Below are positions 34,759-43,338 of a DNA stretch of 45,743 bases, in pieces. The stretch spans positions 1 through 45,743 of the forward strand of contig CALXJT010000007.1 in assembly GCA_944388695.1 (NCBI GenBank). The letters are read 5' to 3'. Each line of letters begins with the position of its first letter. Position 1 is the stretch's first letter. This DNA is from an uncultured Clostridia bacterium. Lineage in GTDB: Bacteria > Bacillota > Clostridia > TANB77 > CAG-508. A program made the translations under genes and the position numbers. Below the pieces are notes generated by a model. It was not told where the DNA came from, did no database searches, and worked only from the letters and a program-made list of their open reading frames with translations.

Positions 34759-35748
34759 ATGAAAGATGTAATAACATTAGGAATAGAATCTAGTTGTGAT
34801 GAAACATCAGTAGCAGTAGTAAAAAACGGAAGAGAGATTTTATCAAATATTATAGATACACAAATACCAATACATGAAAAATATGGAGGTGTTGTTCCAG
34901 AAATTGCTTCACGTAATCATATTGAAGCAATTTCAAGAGTAACAAAAAAAGCATTAGAAGAGGCACAAATTTCGTGGGACGATATTGATGCAATAACACC
35001 AACATATGGACCAGGATTGGTAGGTGCATTGCTAGTTGGTTTATCATATGCAAAAGCTTTAAGTTTTGCACTAGATAAGCCATTAGTAGGAGTAAATCAT
35101 ATACAAGGGCATATAGCTGCAAATTACATATCTTATCCAGAATTAGAACCACCATTTTTATGTATGATGATGTCTGGAGGAAATACACAAATTGTATATG
35201 TAAAGACATATACGGAATTTGAGTTACTTGGAAAAACCAGAGATGATGCGATAGGAGAAGCTTTTGATAAAGTAGCAAGAGTAGTAGGGCTTGGATATCC
35301 AGGTGGACCTAAAGTTGATAATTTAGCAAAACAAGGGAATCCAATTTATGAATTACCACAAACATATTTTGATAATTTAGACTTTAGTTTTAGTGGAATA
35401 AAAACAGCAGTAATAAATTTACATCATAAAATGCCAGATATTAATAAAGCAGATTTATGTGCTAGTTTTGAAAAAGCTGTTACAGAAGAAGTTGTAAAAA
35501 ATATTAAGAGGGCAATAAAGAAAGTAAATGTAAATACTGTAGTATTAGCAGGAGGTGTTTCTGCAAATTCATTTATTAGGAAAGCATTTTTAGAATTGGA
35601 AAATGAAAAAATAAAAGTATATATGCCAGATTTGAAATTATGTACTGATAATGCTGCTATGATAGCTTCTGCAGGGTATTATCAATTTATTTCTGGAAAA
35701 AGAGATAATATGCAGTTAAATGCAATACCTAATTTGAGTTTAACTTAA
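34759..35748 (+). CDS. tsaD: tRNA N6-adenosine threonylcarbamoyltransferase TsaD
   Basis: A 329-aa ASKHA-fold enzyme that transfers threonylcarbamoyl to A37 of ANN-decoding tRNAs. The start [15 protein letters not shown] is diagnostic. The metal-binding histidines are in SRNHIEAIS and [10 protein letters not shown]. Later blocks are [10 protein letters not shown] and [23 protein letters not shown], with C-terminal [12 protein letters not shown] 34759 follows GGAAAGGA. Complete, normal length. The end of the gene is duplicated 66 bp downstream. Confidence 0.96.
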   Translation: MKDVITLGIESSCDETSVAVVKNGREILSNIIDTQIPIHEKYGGVVPEIASRNHIEAISRVTKKALEEAQISWDDIDAITPTYGPGLVGALLVGLSYAKALSFALDKPLVGVNHIQGHIAANYISYPELEPPFLCMMMSGGNTQIVYVKTYTEFELLGKTRDDAIGEAFDKVARVVGLGYPGGPKVDNLAKQGNPIYELPQTYFDNLDFSFSGIKTAVINLHHKMPDINKADLCASFEKAVTEEVVKNIKRAIKKVNVNTVVLAGGVSANSFIRKAFLELENEKIKVYMPDLKLCTDNAAMIASAGYYQFISGKRDNMQLNAIPNLSLT

Positions 35749-35830
35749 TGAAAAAGTAAATTTGCCAGAAAAATGCTCCTCCTGCATGATGTGCATAATT
35801 TGAGTTTAATTTAATGAAAAAGTAAATATA
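35731..35830 (+). repeat. Direct repeat of the tsaD 3' end
   Basis: The 34 bp at 35731-35764, covering the last codons and stop of tsaD, recur at 35797-35830 with one mismatch in the core (C/T) and a 66-bp period. The second copy is untranslated. Confidence 0.8.
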
Positions 35831-35870
35831 AAAAATAATGAATATTAAATAGTAGAAATGGAGAAATTAG

Positions 35871-36579
35871 ATGTCAATATATGTAATAGGTGACCTGCAT
35901 TTATCTTTTGGTGAAAATAAGCCAATGAGTATATTTCGGGAAAAATTGGGAAAATCATGATGAAAAAATTAAAATAGATTGGGAGAAAAAAGTGTGCAAT
36001 GATGATTTAGTTGTATTACCAGGTGATTTTTCTTGGTCAATGTATTTAGAAAATACATATGAAGATTTTAGATATTTAAGTAATTTACCAGGAAAAAAAT
36101 TAATGCTTAAAGGAAATCATGATTATTGGTGGACTACATTGAATAAAATGAGGAATTATTTGAATGAAAATAATTTTCTTGATATAGAATTTTTGTATAA
36201 TAACAGTTATAAATATAATGATAAGGTTATAGTAGGGTCAAGAGGTTGGAATTTTTCGGATGAGACAGAAGATAAGAAGATTCTTGCAAGAGAAGCATTA
36301 AGATTTGAGTTGTCTATACAAGATGGAATAAATAAATATGGAACTGAAAATGAATTTGTAGCATTTATGCATTATCCACCTATTACTATGACACAACTAA
36401 AAAATAATGAGTCAACAGAATTTATGCGAATAATGAAGAAATATAATATTTCTAATTGTTTTTATGGACATTTACATGGAAATTCTATACAGGAGGCAGT
36501 AGAAGGAAATATTGATGGCATTGAATTGAAATTAGTAAGTGCAGATGCTTTAGACTTTAAATTATATAAATTTTTATAG
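35871..36579 (+). CDS. Metallophosphoesterase with one +1 frameshift at CGG
   Basis: A calcineurin-like phosphoesterase, 235 aa when one base is skipped. ATG 35871 begins MSIYVIGDLHLSFG (metal site I). Codon 23 is an in-frame CGG (35937-35939, after TTT), and the first frame ends at TGA seven codons on. Skipping C35937 yields SIFGKNWENHDEKI, the expected FG.NW.NH block, and continues through PGDFSW (site II), KGNHDYWW (site III), AFMHYPP and FYGHLHG. All metal ligands are intact. A translation starting only at 35992 would lack the first metal-binding motif, so the frameshift is needed for activity. Confidence 0.85.
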
Positions 36580-36616
36580 TTTGAGGCGTTAACTTAAATA
36601 TATTTATATTTGATAA

Positions 36617-36661
36617 TACTAAAAAATGTTAGGATGATAAAAATCCTAACATTTTTTAGTA
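36617..36661. terminator. Bidirectional terminator
   Basis: An 18-bp perfect stem, 36617-36634 with 36644-36661, with A and T runs as its base. It serves the phosphoesterase (+) and the 565-aa gene (-). Confidence 0.85.
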
Positions 36662-36732
36662 CTAGTACTATTATAAAGTGCAAATTTGAAACATTTTAAA
36701 TGATAAATTTTAATTATATAAAAGATAATAGC

Positions 36733-38430
36733 TTAATGATGTAATTCGTGTTCTTTAGTAGTTTTTTTAGGAAATCTAGGTGAAAAACTAATTTCACCAG
36801 TATTTAGATTAATTGTTCTATGAAGATTTTGACTAATGCCTAATTTTCTTATTGACTCTGGAATATTACTTCTGTCACAAATCCAATTCATATGTGCTAT
36901 AAAATTATATCTAGGATCACTTGGTTTAATAGTTGATAATAGTTTTTTTATGTTCTTTTTTTGATGCTTTTCTAAAGGCATTAGAATTTGAGGGTATAGA
37001 GTTTCATCTTCTATTACTGTGTCATTATTTCCTTCATAAATTGGAATAATTGGTTTACCTCTTTTTGCATTAAAAATTTTAATAATATCTCTTTTATTAG
37101 CATGTAAACTTAATGGATAATTTAGATCTTCTATATCGATTTTAATTCCAATTTGATTAGAATTATTTTCTATACTATTTTTACCATCTTCATCATAATC
37201 AAGGGTATAACCCCAATTGATTTCGGGATGCATTACTAAATGATTAATTAGTGGAATAAGTGAAAAATCTTTAAATAGATAAAAATTTCTCATGTTTAGA
37301 AATTTCGAAGATAAAGTTAGAGTATCTGCTGATAAATCATGTTTTTCATCAGGAATTAATTGTTGATAATAGCTAGAATATTCATCAGCTTTGTCAATTA
37401 TAAAATCAGTAAAAATAGATGAATCTATTTCTTTAGTAAAATTAGAATTTACACGAGTTCCATTTGTTACAATTGAGTTAAAAAAGCTGTTTTTATTTTT
37501 TTGTAATATATATGTTTCAATATATGTTATTTGATTGATAAGATTTTTTAAGGTATCAGCATTTATAGAAAATTCGTATTCATCGTTTTGCATTAGAGGT
37601 TCTAAATTACTAGTTTTATCTAAAATATAAAAGCTATTTTCTAAATTTTTATATTCTTTTTCAAAACGATTACTTATAAAAGAGTTAATAGCCATTAATT
37701 GAGTTAATGGTAATTTTTCTAGGAATTCGATTTTGGTTAAATCTTTAACAGTAGAATGTTTAGATTTTGGTTCATCATATTTAAATATTAGAAAATCTAA
37801 ATTATTAAGTGCTAAATTTTTACTGTTTTGCCTATTATAAAGTTCTAAAAATCCATATGTGTCAAGAAATTTTGAAATTGCTTGGATTCTATTTTGTAAT
37901 CCTTTTTTTATAACTGTTTCTTTTACATATTTTTTTAAGCTAACTACATTTTCTGAAATACTTTCTATTAATAAATTTTTTGAATTATCATCTAAATCCA
38001 TTTTTATGATTTTTACTTTTATATCAGTATTAAAAATAGAGAAATTTCCGCTAAAAATAGATTTTAATACTTTTTCAACATTGTTTTTTTCGTTATAGTC
38101 ATATTGTGTAGCGATTTCTGAATTGAAAAGTGTTATTCTATCCATTTTTTCTAGTGTCTCTAAAATTATATCAGGATTTTGAGTCATATTTTCTAAAGTA
38201 TTTAATAAATTAAAGTCACTTTTACTTGGGTTAGAATATGTTAAAATAATTTCAGAAATTGTATTTTCGAAAAAAACATGAAAATCTTTATAATTTAAAT
38301 TAGGATTATTTTTTTTCGCTTTTTTTATAAATTTTTTTGCTTTTAATAAATTTTGTTTAATATATTTTATATAAGTAGAATTTGGACCTATATTTTCATC
38401 TATTGATTCTAGTTCTTCTTGAAAATTCAT
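36733..38430 (-). CDS. Large unknown protein, 565 aa
   Basis: I recognise no family. The protein is hydrophilic, Asn/Lys/Ser-rich and mostly helical in appearance, without signal peptide or TM segment. It has a C-terminal part with more order: INWGYTLDYDEDGKNS, a block ending RYNFIAHMNWICDRSNIPESI, and a final RFPKKTTKEHELHH tail. His/Cys residues are concentrated near the end, but no known metal motif is formed. Start ATG 38430 has a modest ribosome binding site (GAAAGTGGTG). It has its own promoter (38485-38513, minus) and shares a terminator with the phosphoesterase. Its base composition is like its neighbours. Confidence 0.6.
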   Translation of the reverse strand: MNFQEELESIDENIGPNSTYIKYIKQNLLKAKKFIKKAKKNNPNLNYKDFHVFFENTISEIILTYSNPSKSDFNLLNTLENMTQNPDIILETLEKMDRITLFNSEIATQYDYNEKNNVEKVLKSIFSGNFSIFNTDIKVKIIKMDLDDNSKNLLIESISENVVSLKKYVKETVIKKGLQNRIQAISKFLDTYGFLELYNRQNSKNLALNNLDFLIFKYDEPKSKHSTVKDLTKIEFLEKLPLTQLMAINSFISNRFEKEYKNLENSFYILDKTSNLEPLMQNDEYEFSINADTLKNLINQITYIETYILQKNKNSFFNSIVTNGTRVNSNFTKEIDSSIFTDFIIDKADEYSSYYQQLIPDEKHDLSADTLTLSSKFLNMRNFYLFKDFSLIPLINHLVMHPEINWGYTLDYDEDGKNSIENNSNQIGIKIDIEDLNYPLSLHANKRDIIKIFNAKRGKPIIPIYEGNNDTVIEDETLYPQILMPLEKHQKKNIKKLLSTIKPSDPRYNFIAHMNWICDRSNIPESIRKLGISQNLHRTINLNTGEISFSPRFPKKTTKEHELHH

Positions 38431-38484
38431 TATAACACCACTTTCTTATATAATCTACAATAATGAAATATTATGTAACATAGT

Positions 38485-38513
38485 TATTATATCATAAATT
38501 GTATTTATTTTCA
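38485..38513 (-). promoter_or_regulatory. Promoter of the 565-aa gene
   Basis: On the minus strand TTGAAA (38513-38508), a 17-bp spacer and TATAAT (38490-38485). Confidence 0.7.
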
Positions 38514-38519
38514 AATTGT

Positions 38520-38564
38520 GGTAAGATATAATCAATTAATTTGGTAAGATATAATCAATTAATT
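38520..38564 (+). repeat. Perfect 22-bp tandem repeat upstream of recG
   Basis: Two identical copies (38520-38541 and 38543-38564) separated by one T. Each contains GATATAAT, so the duplication doubles a potential -10 element. It lies between the divergent 565-aa gene and recG. Confidence 0.85.
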
Positions 38565-38632
38565 AAAAAAGTTAAGAATAGGGTTATAGGAATCCCTAAA
38601 AAACCTAAATATCATAGATAGGGAAAAAAGAG

Positions 38633-40669
38633 ATGGATTTAGATAAAGATGTAAAATATGTTAAAGGCGTTGGACCTAATAGAGTAAAACTTTTAAATAA
38701 ATTAGGAATTTATACATTAAAGGACTTAATAACATATTATCCTCGTGATTATGAGGATAGAAGTAAGCCAAAGCTAATATCAGATTGTAATGATGGCGAA
38801 GAGGTTACAATAGAGGGGATTGCATGTGGTAGAGTGTCTGAAATAAGGATGGCAAAGAGGACAATGCAAAAATTATTAGTTAAAGACGAAACAGGTGGAA
38901 TATTAATAACATGGTTTAATCAGTCATATTTAAAAAATAAATTTGAAGTAGGTAAAAAATACAGATTTTATGGAAAGGTGTCATTTAAATATGGAAAGGC
39001 AGAGATGGCATCACCTGTGTTTGATAATATAGAACAAAGAAATAATACAGGAAGAATAGTTCCAATTTATCCATTAACATATCAATTATCTCAAAATGTA
39101 CTTCGTAAAATAATGGAAAATGCTATATTGGAAGTAAGAGGTAATTTATATGAAAATTTGCCTGAAGAAATTTTAACAGAATATCATCTAGAAGAAGTAA
39201 ATAAAGCAACTGAAGAAATTCATTTTCCAAAACAATTATCGGATTTTGAAAGGGCAAGAAGAAGATTTGTATTTGAGGAATTATTATCTGTTCAATTAGC
39301 ATTGTTAGCACTTAAAAACTATTATAAAAATGATATAGAAGGAATTGAATTTTCTAAAGAAGTTCATATATCAGATGTTATTCAAGAATTTCCATTTAAA
39401 TTTACAGGAGCTCAAAGACGAGTGTTAGAAGAAATAGAAGGTGATATGGAAAGAAAAACTCCGATGAATAGATTATTACAAGGAGATGTAGGGTCTGGAA
39501 AAACAGCAGTAGCAATGTGTGCAGCATATAAAGCAGTAAAATCGGGATATCAAGTTGCAATAATGGCACCTACAGCAATACTTGCGACACAGCATTTAGA
39601 AAATTTTAAAAATATTTTAGATAAATTACAAATAAAATGTGATTTATTAATATCTGGAATATCAAAAAAGAAAAAGGAAGATATTTTACAGAGGTTAAAA
39701 GATGGAGAAATAGATATTTTAATAGGAACTCATGCATTAATAGAAGATAATGTAGAATTTTCAAAATTGGGGTTAGTAGTAACAGATGAACAGCATAGGT
39801 TTGGAGTTAAGCAAAGAACAAAAATTGCGGAAAAAGGCCAGAATCCAGATGTTTTAGTAATGTCTGCAACACCTATACCTAGAACACTTGCATTAATATT
39901 ATATGGGGATTTAGACATATCAATAATAGATGAATTGCCACCTAATCGTAAAAAAATAGAGACATTTGCAGTAACAAAAAAATTAGAGCAAAGAGTGGAT
40001 AATTTTATTCAAAAACAAGTAGAAGAAGGAAGGCAAGCTTATGTAGTATGTCCTTTAGTGGAAGAAAATGAAGAAATGGATTTAAAATCAGTAGAAGAAT
40101 TAACTGAAAAATATCAAAAAGAAGTTTTTCCACAATATAGAGTTGAATATATACATGGAAAAATGAGACCAAAAGAAAAAGATGAAATAATGTTAAAATT
40201 CAAAAATCATGAAATAGATATATTGATTTCAACAACAGTAATTGAAGTAGGGGTTGATGTTCCAAATGCAAATATAATGGTAATAGAAGATGCACAGAGA
40301 TTTGGACTTGCTCAATTACATCAATTAAGAGGAAGAGTTGGTAGAGGTGAATATCAATCATATTGTATATTAAAGTATGAAGGAAATGGCGAAAATGTTA
40401 GAAAAAGAATGAAAGTTATGTGTGATACAAATGATGGATTTATTATATCTGAAAAAGATCTAGAATTAAGAGGTTCAGGTGACTTTTTTGGTACTATGCA
40501 ACATGGTATACCAGAGTTTAAAATAGCAAATTTATTTGAAGATGTTGGAATATTAAAAGAAGCTCAAAAGGTTGCTCAAGAAATAGTATTAAAAGACCCT
40601 GAATTGAAAGAACATAGAGGATTGAAAAGATTAGTAGAGGATAAGTTTAGTGGAAGAATTGAAATATAG
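38633..40669 (+). CDS. recG: ATP-dependent DNA helicase RecG
   Basis: A 678-aa branch-migrating helicase that rescues stalled replication forks. The wedge/OB domain spans about residues 60-150. Walker A is GDVGSGKTAVA; motif II is DEQHRFGVKQR (DExH type); motif III is MSATPIPRTLAL; then IHGKMRPKEKD and the motif VI block HQLRGRVGRGEYQSYC. The C-terminal GDFFGTMQHG segment is the RecG-specific TRG region. ATG 38633 follows AGGGAAAAAAG. Complete. Confidence 0.96.
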   Translation: MDLDKDVKYVKGVGPNRVKLLNKLGIYTLKDLITYYPRDYEDRSKPKLISDCNDGEEVTIEGIACGRVSEIRMAKRTMQKLLVKDETGGILITWFNQSYLKNKFEVGKKYRFYGKVSFKYGKAEMASPVFDNIEQRNNTGRIVPIYPLTYQLSQNVLRKIMENAILEVRGNLYENLPEEILTEYHLEEVNKATEEIHFPKQLSDFERARRRFVFEELLSVQLALLALKNYYKNDIEGIEFSKEVHISDVIQEFPFKFTGAQRRVLEEIEGDMERKTPMNRLLQGDVGSGKTAVAMCAAYKAVKSGYQVAIMAPTAILATQHLENFKNILDKLQIKCDLLISGISKKKKEDILQRLKDGEIDILIGTHALIEDNVEFSKLGLVVTDEQHRFGVKQRTKIAEKGQNPDVLVMSATPIPRTLALILYGDLDISIIDELPPNRKKIETFAVTKKLEQRVDNFIQKQVEEGRQAYVVCPLVEENEEMDLKSVEELTEKYQKEVFPQYRVEYIHGKMRPKEKDEIMLKFKNHEIDILISTTVIEVGVDVPNANIMVIEDAQRFGLAQLHQLRGRVGRGEYQSYCILKYEGNGENVRKRMKVMCDTNDGFIISEKDLELRGSGDFFGTMQHGIPEFKIANLFEDVGILKEAQKVAQEIVLKDPELKEHRGLKRLVEDKFSGRIEI

Positions 40670-40731
40670 AATATATGTGAATTTTATATAAGATAATAAA
40701 GTATGTAATTATTAAATGAAAATTAAATTAT

Positions 40732-40777
40732 AAAATCCAGAAAAATATTTTTTAATTAAATTATTTTTCTGGATTTT
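40732..40777. terminator. Bidirectional terminator
   Basis: A 16-bp stem, 40732-40747 with 40762-40777, between convergent recG and the 41299 gene. Confidence 0.8.
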
Positions 40778-40794
40778 ACTTTATTATTATAGTA

Positions 40795-41299
40795 TTAAGC
40801 TTTACTATTTTTTTCTTTTTTTCTTACGCTAAACTTCATTACTATAGAGAAGATGAAGTCTAAAATCATAATAAATGAACCTATTGAATAGAATATAGTT
40901 TTAGGAATCCCAATTGTTTTATTCTTTTTTAATTTAATAACACAACCGAATTGAATATATTCCACTAGTAATTCTAACACTGAAATTTAACATTGTAAGA
41001 ATTACTATAATAGGAATTCCGAATACACCCATGAAAAGACCAAAAAGTTCTAACATTAGGCAAAGAATAAACCATGGTAATTGGAATAATTTTATTGCTA
41101 GATTTACATTAGTTATATCTTTTTCAGTATAATCTTTTAATTTAAATATTAGTAGTAATATTGTATATATTATTATGATTGTGAAATATGTATATAAAGT
41201 TATGTCCATACTTATATCTAAAATAGTTACTATGAATAGTAGAGTAAATAGTACGTATGGATAAATTATTATAGGTATTGCTTGTAAATATTTTTTCAT
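40795..41299 (-). CDS. Multi-pass membrane protein with one +1 frameshift at CGG
   Basis: Unknown family, 167 aa when one base is skipped. ATG 41299 follows GAAGGAG. Hydrophobic segments: about residues 5-28, 32-53 and 68-102 in the first frame. The first frame then reads TCA ATT CGG (40948-40946) and stops four codons later. Skipping the C at 40948 gives YSIGCVIKLKKNK and carries on through a further hydrophobic segment (FYSIGSFIMILDFIFSIV) to a Lys-rich tail ending at 40795. The overlap of the two frames and the continuity of the membrane pattern show that they are one gene. Confidence 0.75.
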
Positions 41300-41613
41300 T
41301 TTTTTCTCCTTCTATTTTTTTATAGTATTTTTGTTTTTTTATGATTATGATATTTTTATATTAATTTATTTTGAAGTTAGTAAAATTATAGCATATTTTA
41401 TTATAATTTAAAATAGTATATAGAATATTTTGAGAATTTAAAATAAATATAATATGGAGATATATGTATGAAATGTTTATAATTGGATACAAAGATAGAT
41501 TATAATAGATATTTTAACAGAGATAATAGTCATAAGGATAAAATAAGAATTAAGAGATAAAAGTAGATGAATTATAAAAGCAAAAATTATGATACATACG
41601 ACACAGAATAATA

Positions 41614-41642
41614 TTTACATAATATAGAAAATGTAGTATAAT
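41614..41642 (+). promoter_or_regulatory. Promoter of the 41707 gene
   Basis: TTTACA (41614-41619), a 17-bp spacer and TATAAT (41637-41642). A small GCCTA/TAGGC hairpin lies in the leader at 41675-41688. The preceding gap (41300-41613) is very AT-rich and shows nothing else. Confidence 0.65.
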
Positions 41643-41706
41643 ATATGTGTTCCAGAAGGAATTTTAGAGAAAGAGCCTATGTATAGGCAGAAAGAGAGGA
41701 CAAAAG

Positions 41707-42408
41707 ATGGAAAAAAGATTTAGAGAGCAAATGAAAAACAATCGGGGATATGGAGATATGATTGTTTTAACGAAATTCTCAAATTTGGTCAATTCGTTGG
41801 GAGGAACATTGGTACAGATTGCAATAATGGCATATTTACATGATCCTTCATTAGAAATGGAGGATTTAGTAGAAATTGCGTATCAAAATTCACCAATGTC
41901 TATCACAAAGGATGATGCAGAGGAAGCAATGAAAGATGCTTTAATAAATATTCATACACATGATTCTGAAAAATTATTAGATGATGGGGTATTGAAGATT
42001 TATATTAGAAACATTGCTTCAGAAGTGAGAATTTCTGAAATGCTTCGGGTAAAAAGTGAACTTGAGGGATTAGAGCTGGATAATTCTCTTATAGGGAAAA
42101 TCAGCCGAGTAACAATCAGATGTATGATGAAATCAGATGAAACTTTTGAACAAGCTTTAAGACATGTGGCATGGAGAGAAGGATATGACGATTTCAGAGA
42201 GTTTACGATTATCTTGTGTGAAGCTTTGTTCCAGAAAGATTTGAAACAAATAGTAGATGAAGAGGTAATGAGATGGACAAAGGAAACTGGTAACAGTAAA
42301 ATAGGAGAAATCGAGAAAAAGAAAGAAGAATTACTGATGCCATATGTTCAAAAATTTGAAGATTTTGTCAATCTTCTGATTCAGGAGCATGAAAATTTGC
42401 AATTCTAA
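41707..42408 (+). CDS. Unknown 233-aa protein of foreign composition
   Basis: I recognise no family. Soluble, largely helical and acidic. Codon use differs from the native genes (CTG, CAG, GGG, ATC, CTT, CGG are common). Two in-frame CGG codons (41743-41745 after AAT, 42046-42048 after CTT) must be read as sense codons, because a +1 shift at either reaches a stop within a few codons. It has a native-looking promoter and a perfect GC-rich terminator. Start ATG 41707 follows AGAGAGGA. The same traits are seen in the 1587 gene, so both probably came from a relative with a different codon repertoire. Confidence 0.7.
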   Translation: MEKRFREQMKNNRGYGDMIVLTKFSNLVNSLGGTLVQIAIMAYLHDPSLEMEDLVEIAYQNSPMSITKDDAEEAMKDALINIHTHDSEKLLDDGVLKIYIRNIASEVRISEMLRVKSELEGLELDNSLIGKISRVTIRCMMKSDETFEQALRHVAWREGYDDFREFTIILCEALFQKDLKQIVDEEVMRWTKETGNSKIGEIEKKKEELLMPYVQKFEDFVNLLIQEHENLQF

Positions 42409-42454
42409 TTTGGTTCATTTTTTAGGAGGAAAAATTCTTAATTGATCCTCGAGA

Positions 42455-42499
42455 AACCACCCAAACCAATAAAACATGAATTGGTTTGGGTGGTTTTTT
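42455..42499 (+). terminator. Very strong terminator of the 41707 gene
   Basis: A perfect 16-bp stem (42455-42470 with 42480-42495) followed by TTTTTT. Confidence 0.9.
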
Positions 42500-42573
42500 G
42501 CATAAAAAAGCAACCATTTCTGATTGATTTTGATTTCTTATATTCGTTTGAATAGAAAAATCATTGGTGCGTT
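42500..42573 (-). other. Orphan tRNA 3' end and trailer without its tRNA
   Basis: Read on the minus strand it gives CGCACCA (42573-42567), then ATGATTTTTCTATTC, a short hairpin, and AAATCAATCAGAAATGGTTG plus a T run. This is homologous to the tRNA trailers at 22-92 (+) and 43267-43341 (-). No tRNA body precedes it; only a degenerate stretch up to about 42600. It may be a decayed tRNA gene or the far end of an element that once entered a tRNA 3' end. Confidence 0.55.
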
Positions 42574-42751
42574 AGCGGTACTCATTTGCGAAAAAATAGT
42601 ACATTTTTTCTGTATATACTCCCACATTTAGCACAAAAAAATTTTTCCGTTCATCAACTGTATATTAATTTTAGCATAAGTTTTATAAAAAGTATACTCA
42701 TATAATGAAATTTTTAATATTTATAAAAACATCTTAGAACTTTATTAAAAT

Positions 42752-42800
42752 AAAAATCCCCCGAAGGGGCTGAAACTTATTCAACTTCAGCGTTCGGGGG
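42752..42800 (-). terminator. Terminator overlapping the end of the lipoprotein gene
   Basis: CCCCCGAA (42758-42765) pairs with TTCGGGGG (42793-42800), with an inner CTGAA/TTCAG stem, followed on the minus strand by a U run (42757-42752). The 5' arm includes the last sense codons (S-P-E-R) of the lipoprotein. Confidence 0.85.
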
Positions 42801-43068
42801 AATAGATTTTGAGTGTTCCGTCAGCATTGTACATTACAGTAAATCCACCACCTTTGTTTTCATCTAAGTAAGAATACATTACCATAGTATCTGGATCGTA
42901 CATAATATACTGATCAACAGCAGTACCTTTAATTAATCCTTTTTTAACTACAATAAATGTTCCAAATTTAGATTGAACATCTGAATCAGATTCTCTACCA
43001 GAACAAGCTAATAGCGAAACACACATTATGAGGGCAATAATTATCGCGAGCATTTTCCGTTTTGTCAT
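42787..43068 (-). CDS. Small lipoprotein of foreign composition
   Basis: A 93-aa protein with a lipoprotein signal peptide: MTKRKML, a hydrophobic core, and lipobox SLLAC with the lipid-anchored Cys at residue 22. The mature part forms beta-type strands (FGTFIVVKKGL, YIMYDPDTMVMYSY, GFTVMYNADG). Codon 4 is an in-frame CGG (43059-43057) that must be read as a sense codon. Codons CTC, GCG and GCC are unlike the native genes. ATG 43068 follows AGGAGG. It lies between the orphan trailer and tRNA-Leu, in line with a small acquired segment. Function unknown. Confidence 0.75.
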   Translation of the reverse strand: MTKRKMLAIIIALIMCVSLLACSGRESDSDVQSKFGTFIVVKKGLIKGTAVDQYIMYDPDTMVMYSYLDENKGGGFTVMYNADGTLKIYSPER

Positions 43069-43266
43069 TACAAATCCTCCTGTTTAAAGTCCAAAAGACT
43101 GTAGTATAATATAATTGTAGCAAATTTCTGGCGAAAAATCAATCTTTTTTGATTTTACACTATCCTCAAGAATAAAAATTTTGAAGATTTACGTAAAATA
43201 TGATATAAAAGAATACAAATATACTATCATAACTCGGAGGCTCTGCGAGGCAATTACTTTCTGAAA

Positions 43267-43299
43267 TAAAAAAAATACCATCCTTTTCAGAATGATATT
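43267..43299 (-). terminator. Terminator of tRNA-Leu
   Basis: On the minus strand AATATCAT.C / G.ATGGTATT followed by eight U (43274-43267). Confidence 0.75.
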
Positions 43300-43338
43300 T
43301 GTATCTATCTGTTCTATTAGTTCGAACAGAAACATCAT

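Noticed and set aside
1-42573. tRNA-trailer copies at the two ends as attL/attR of one large integrated element
   Set aside because: The copies are in opposite orientation and the interval is full of core genes (clpC, lysS, recG, tsaD). No integrase is present.
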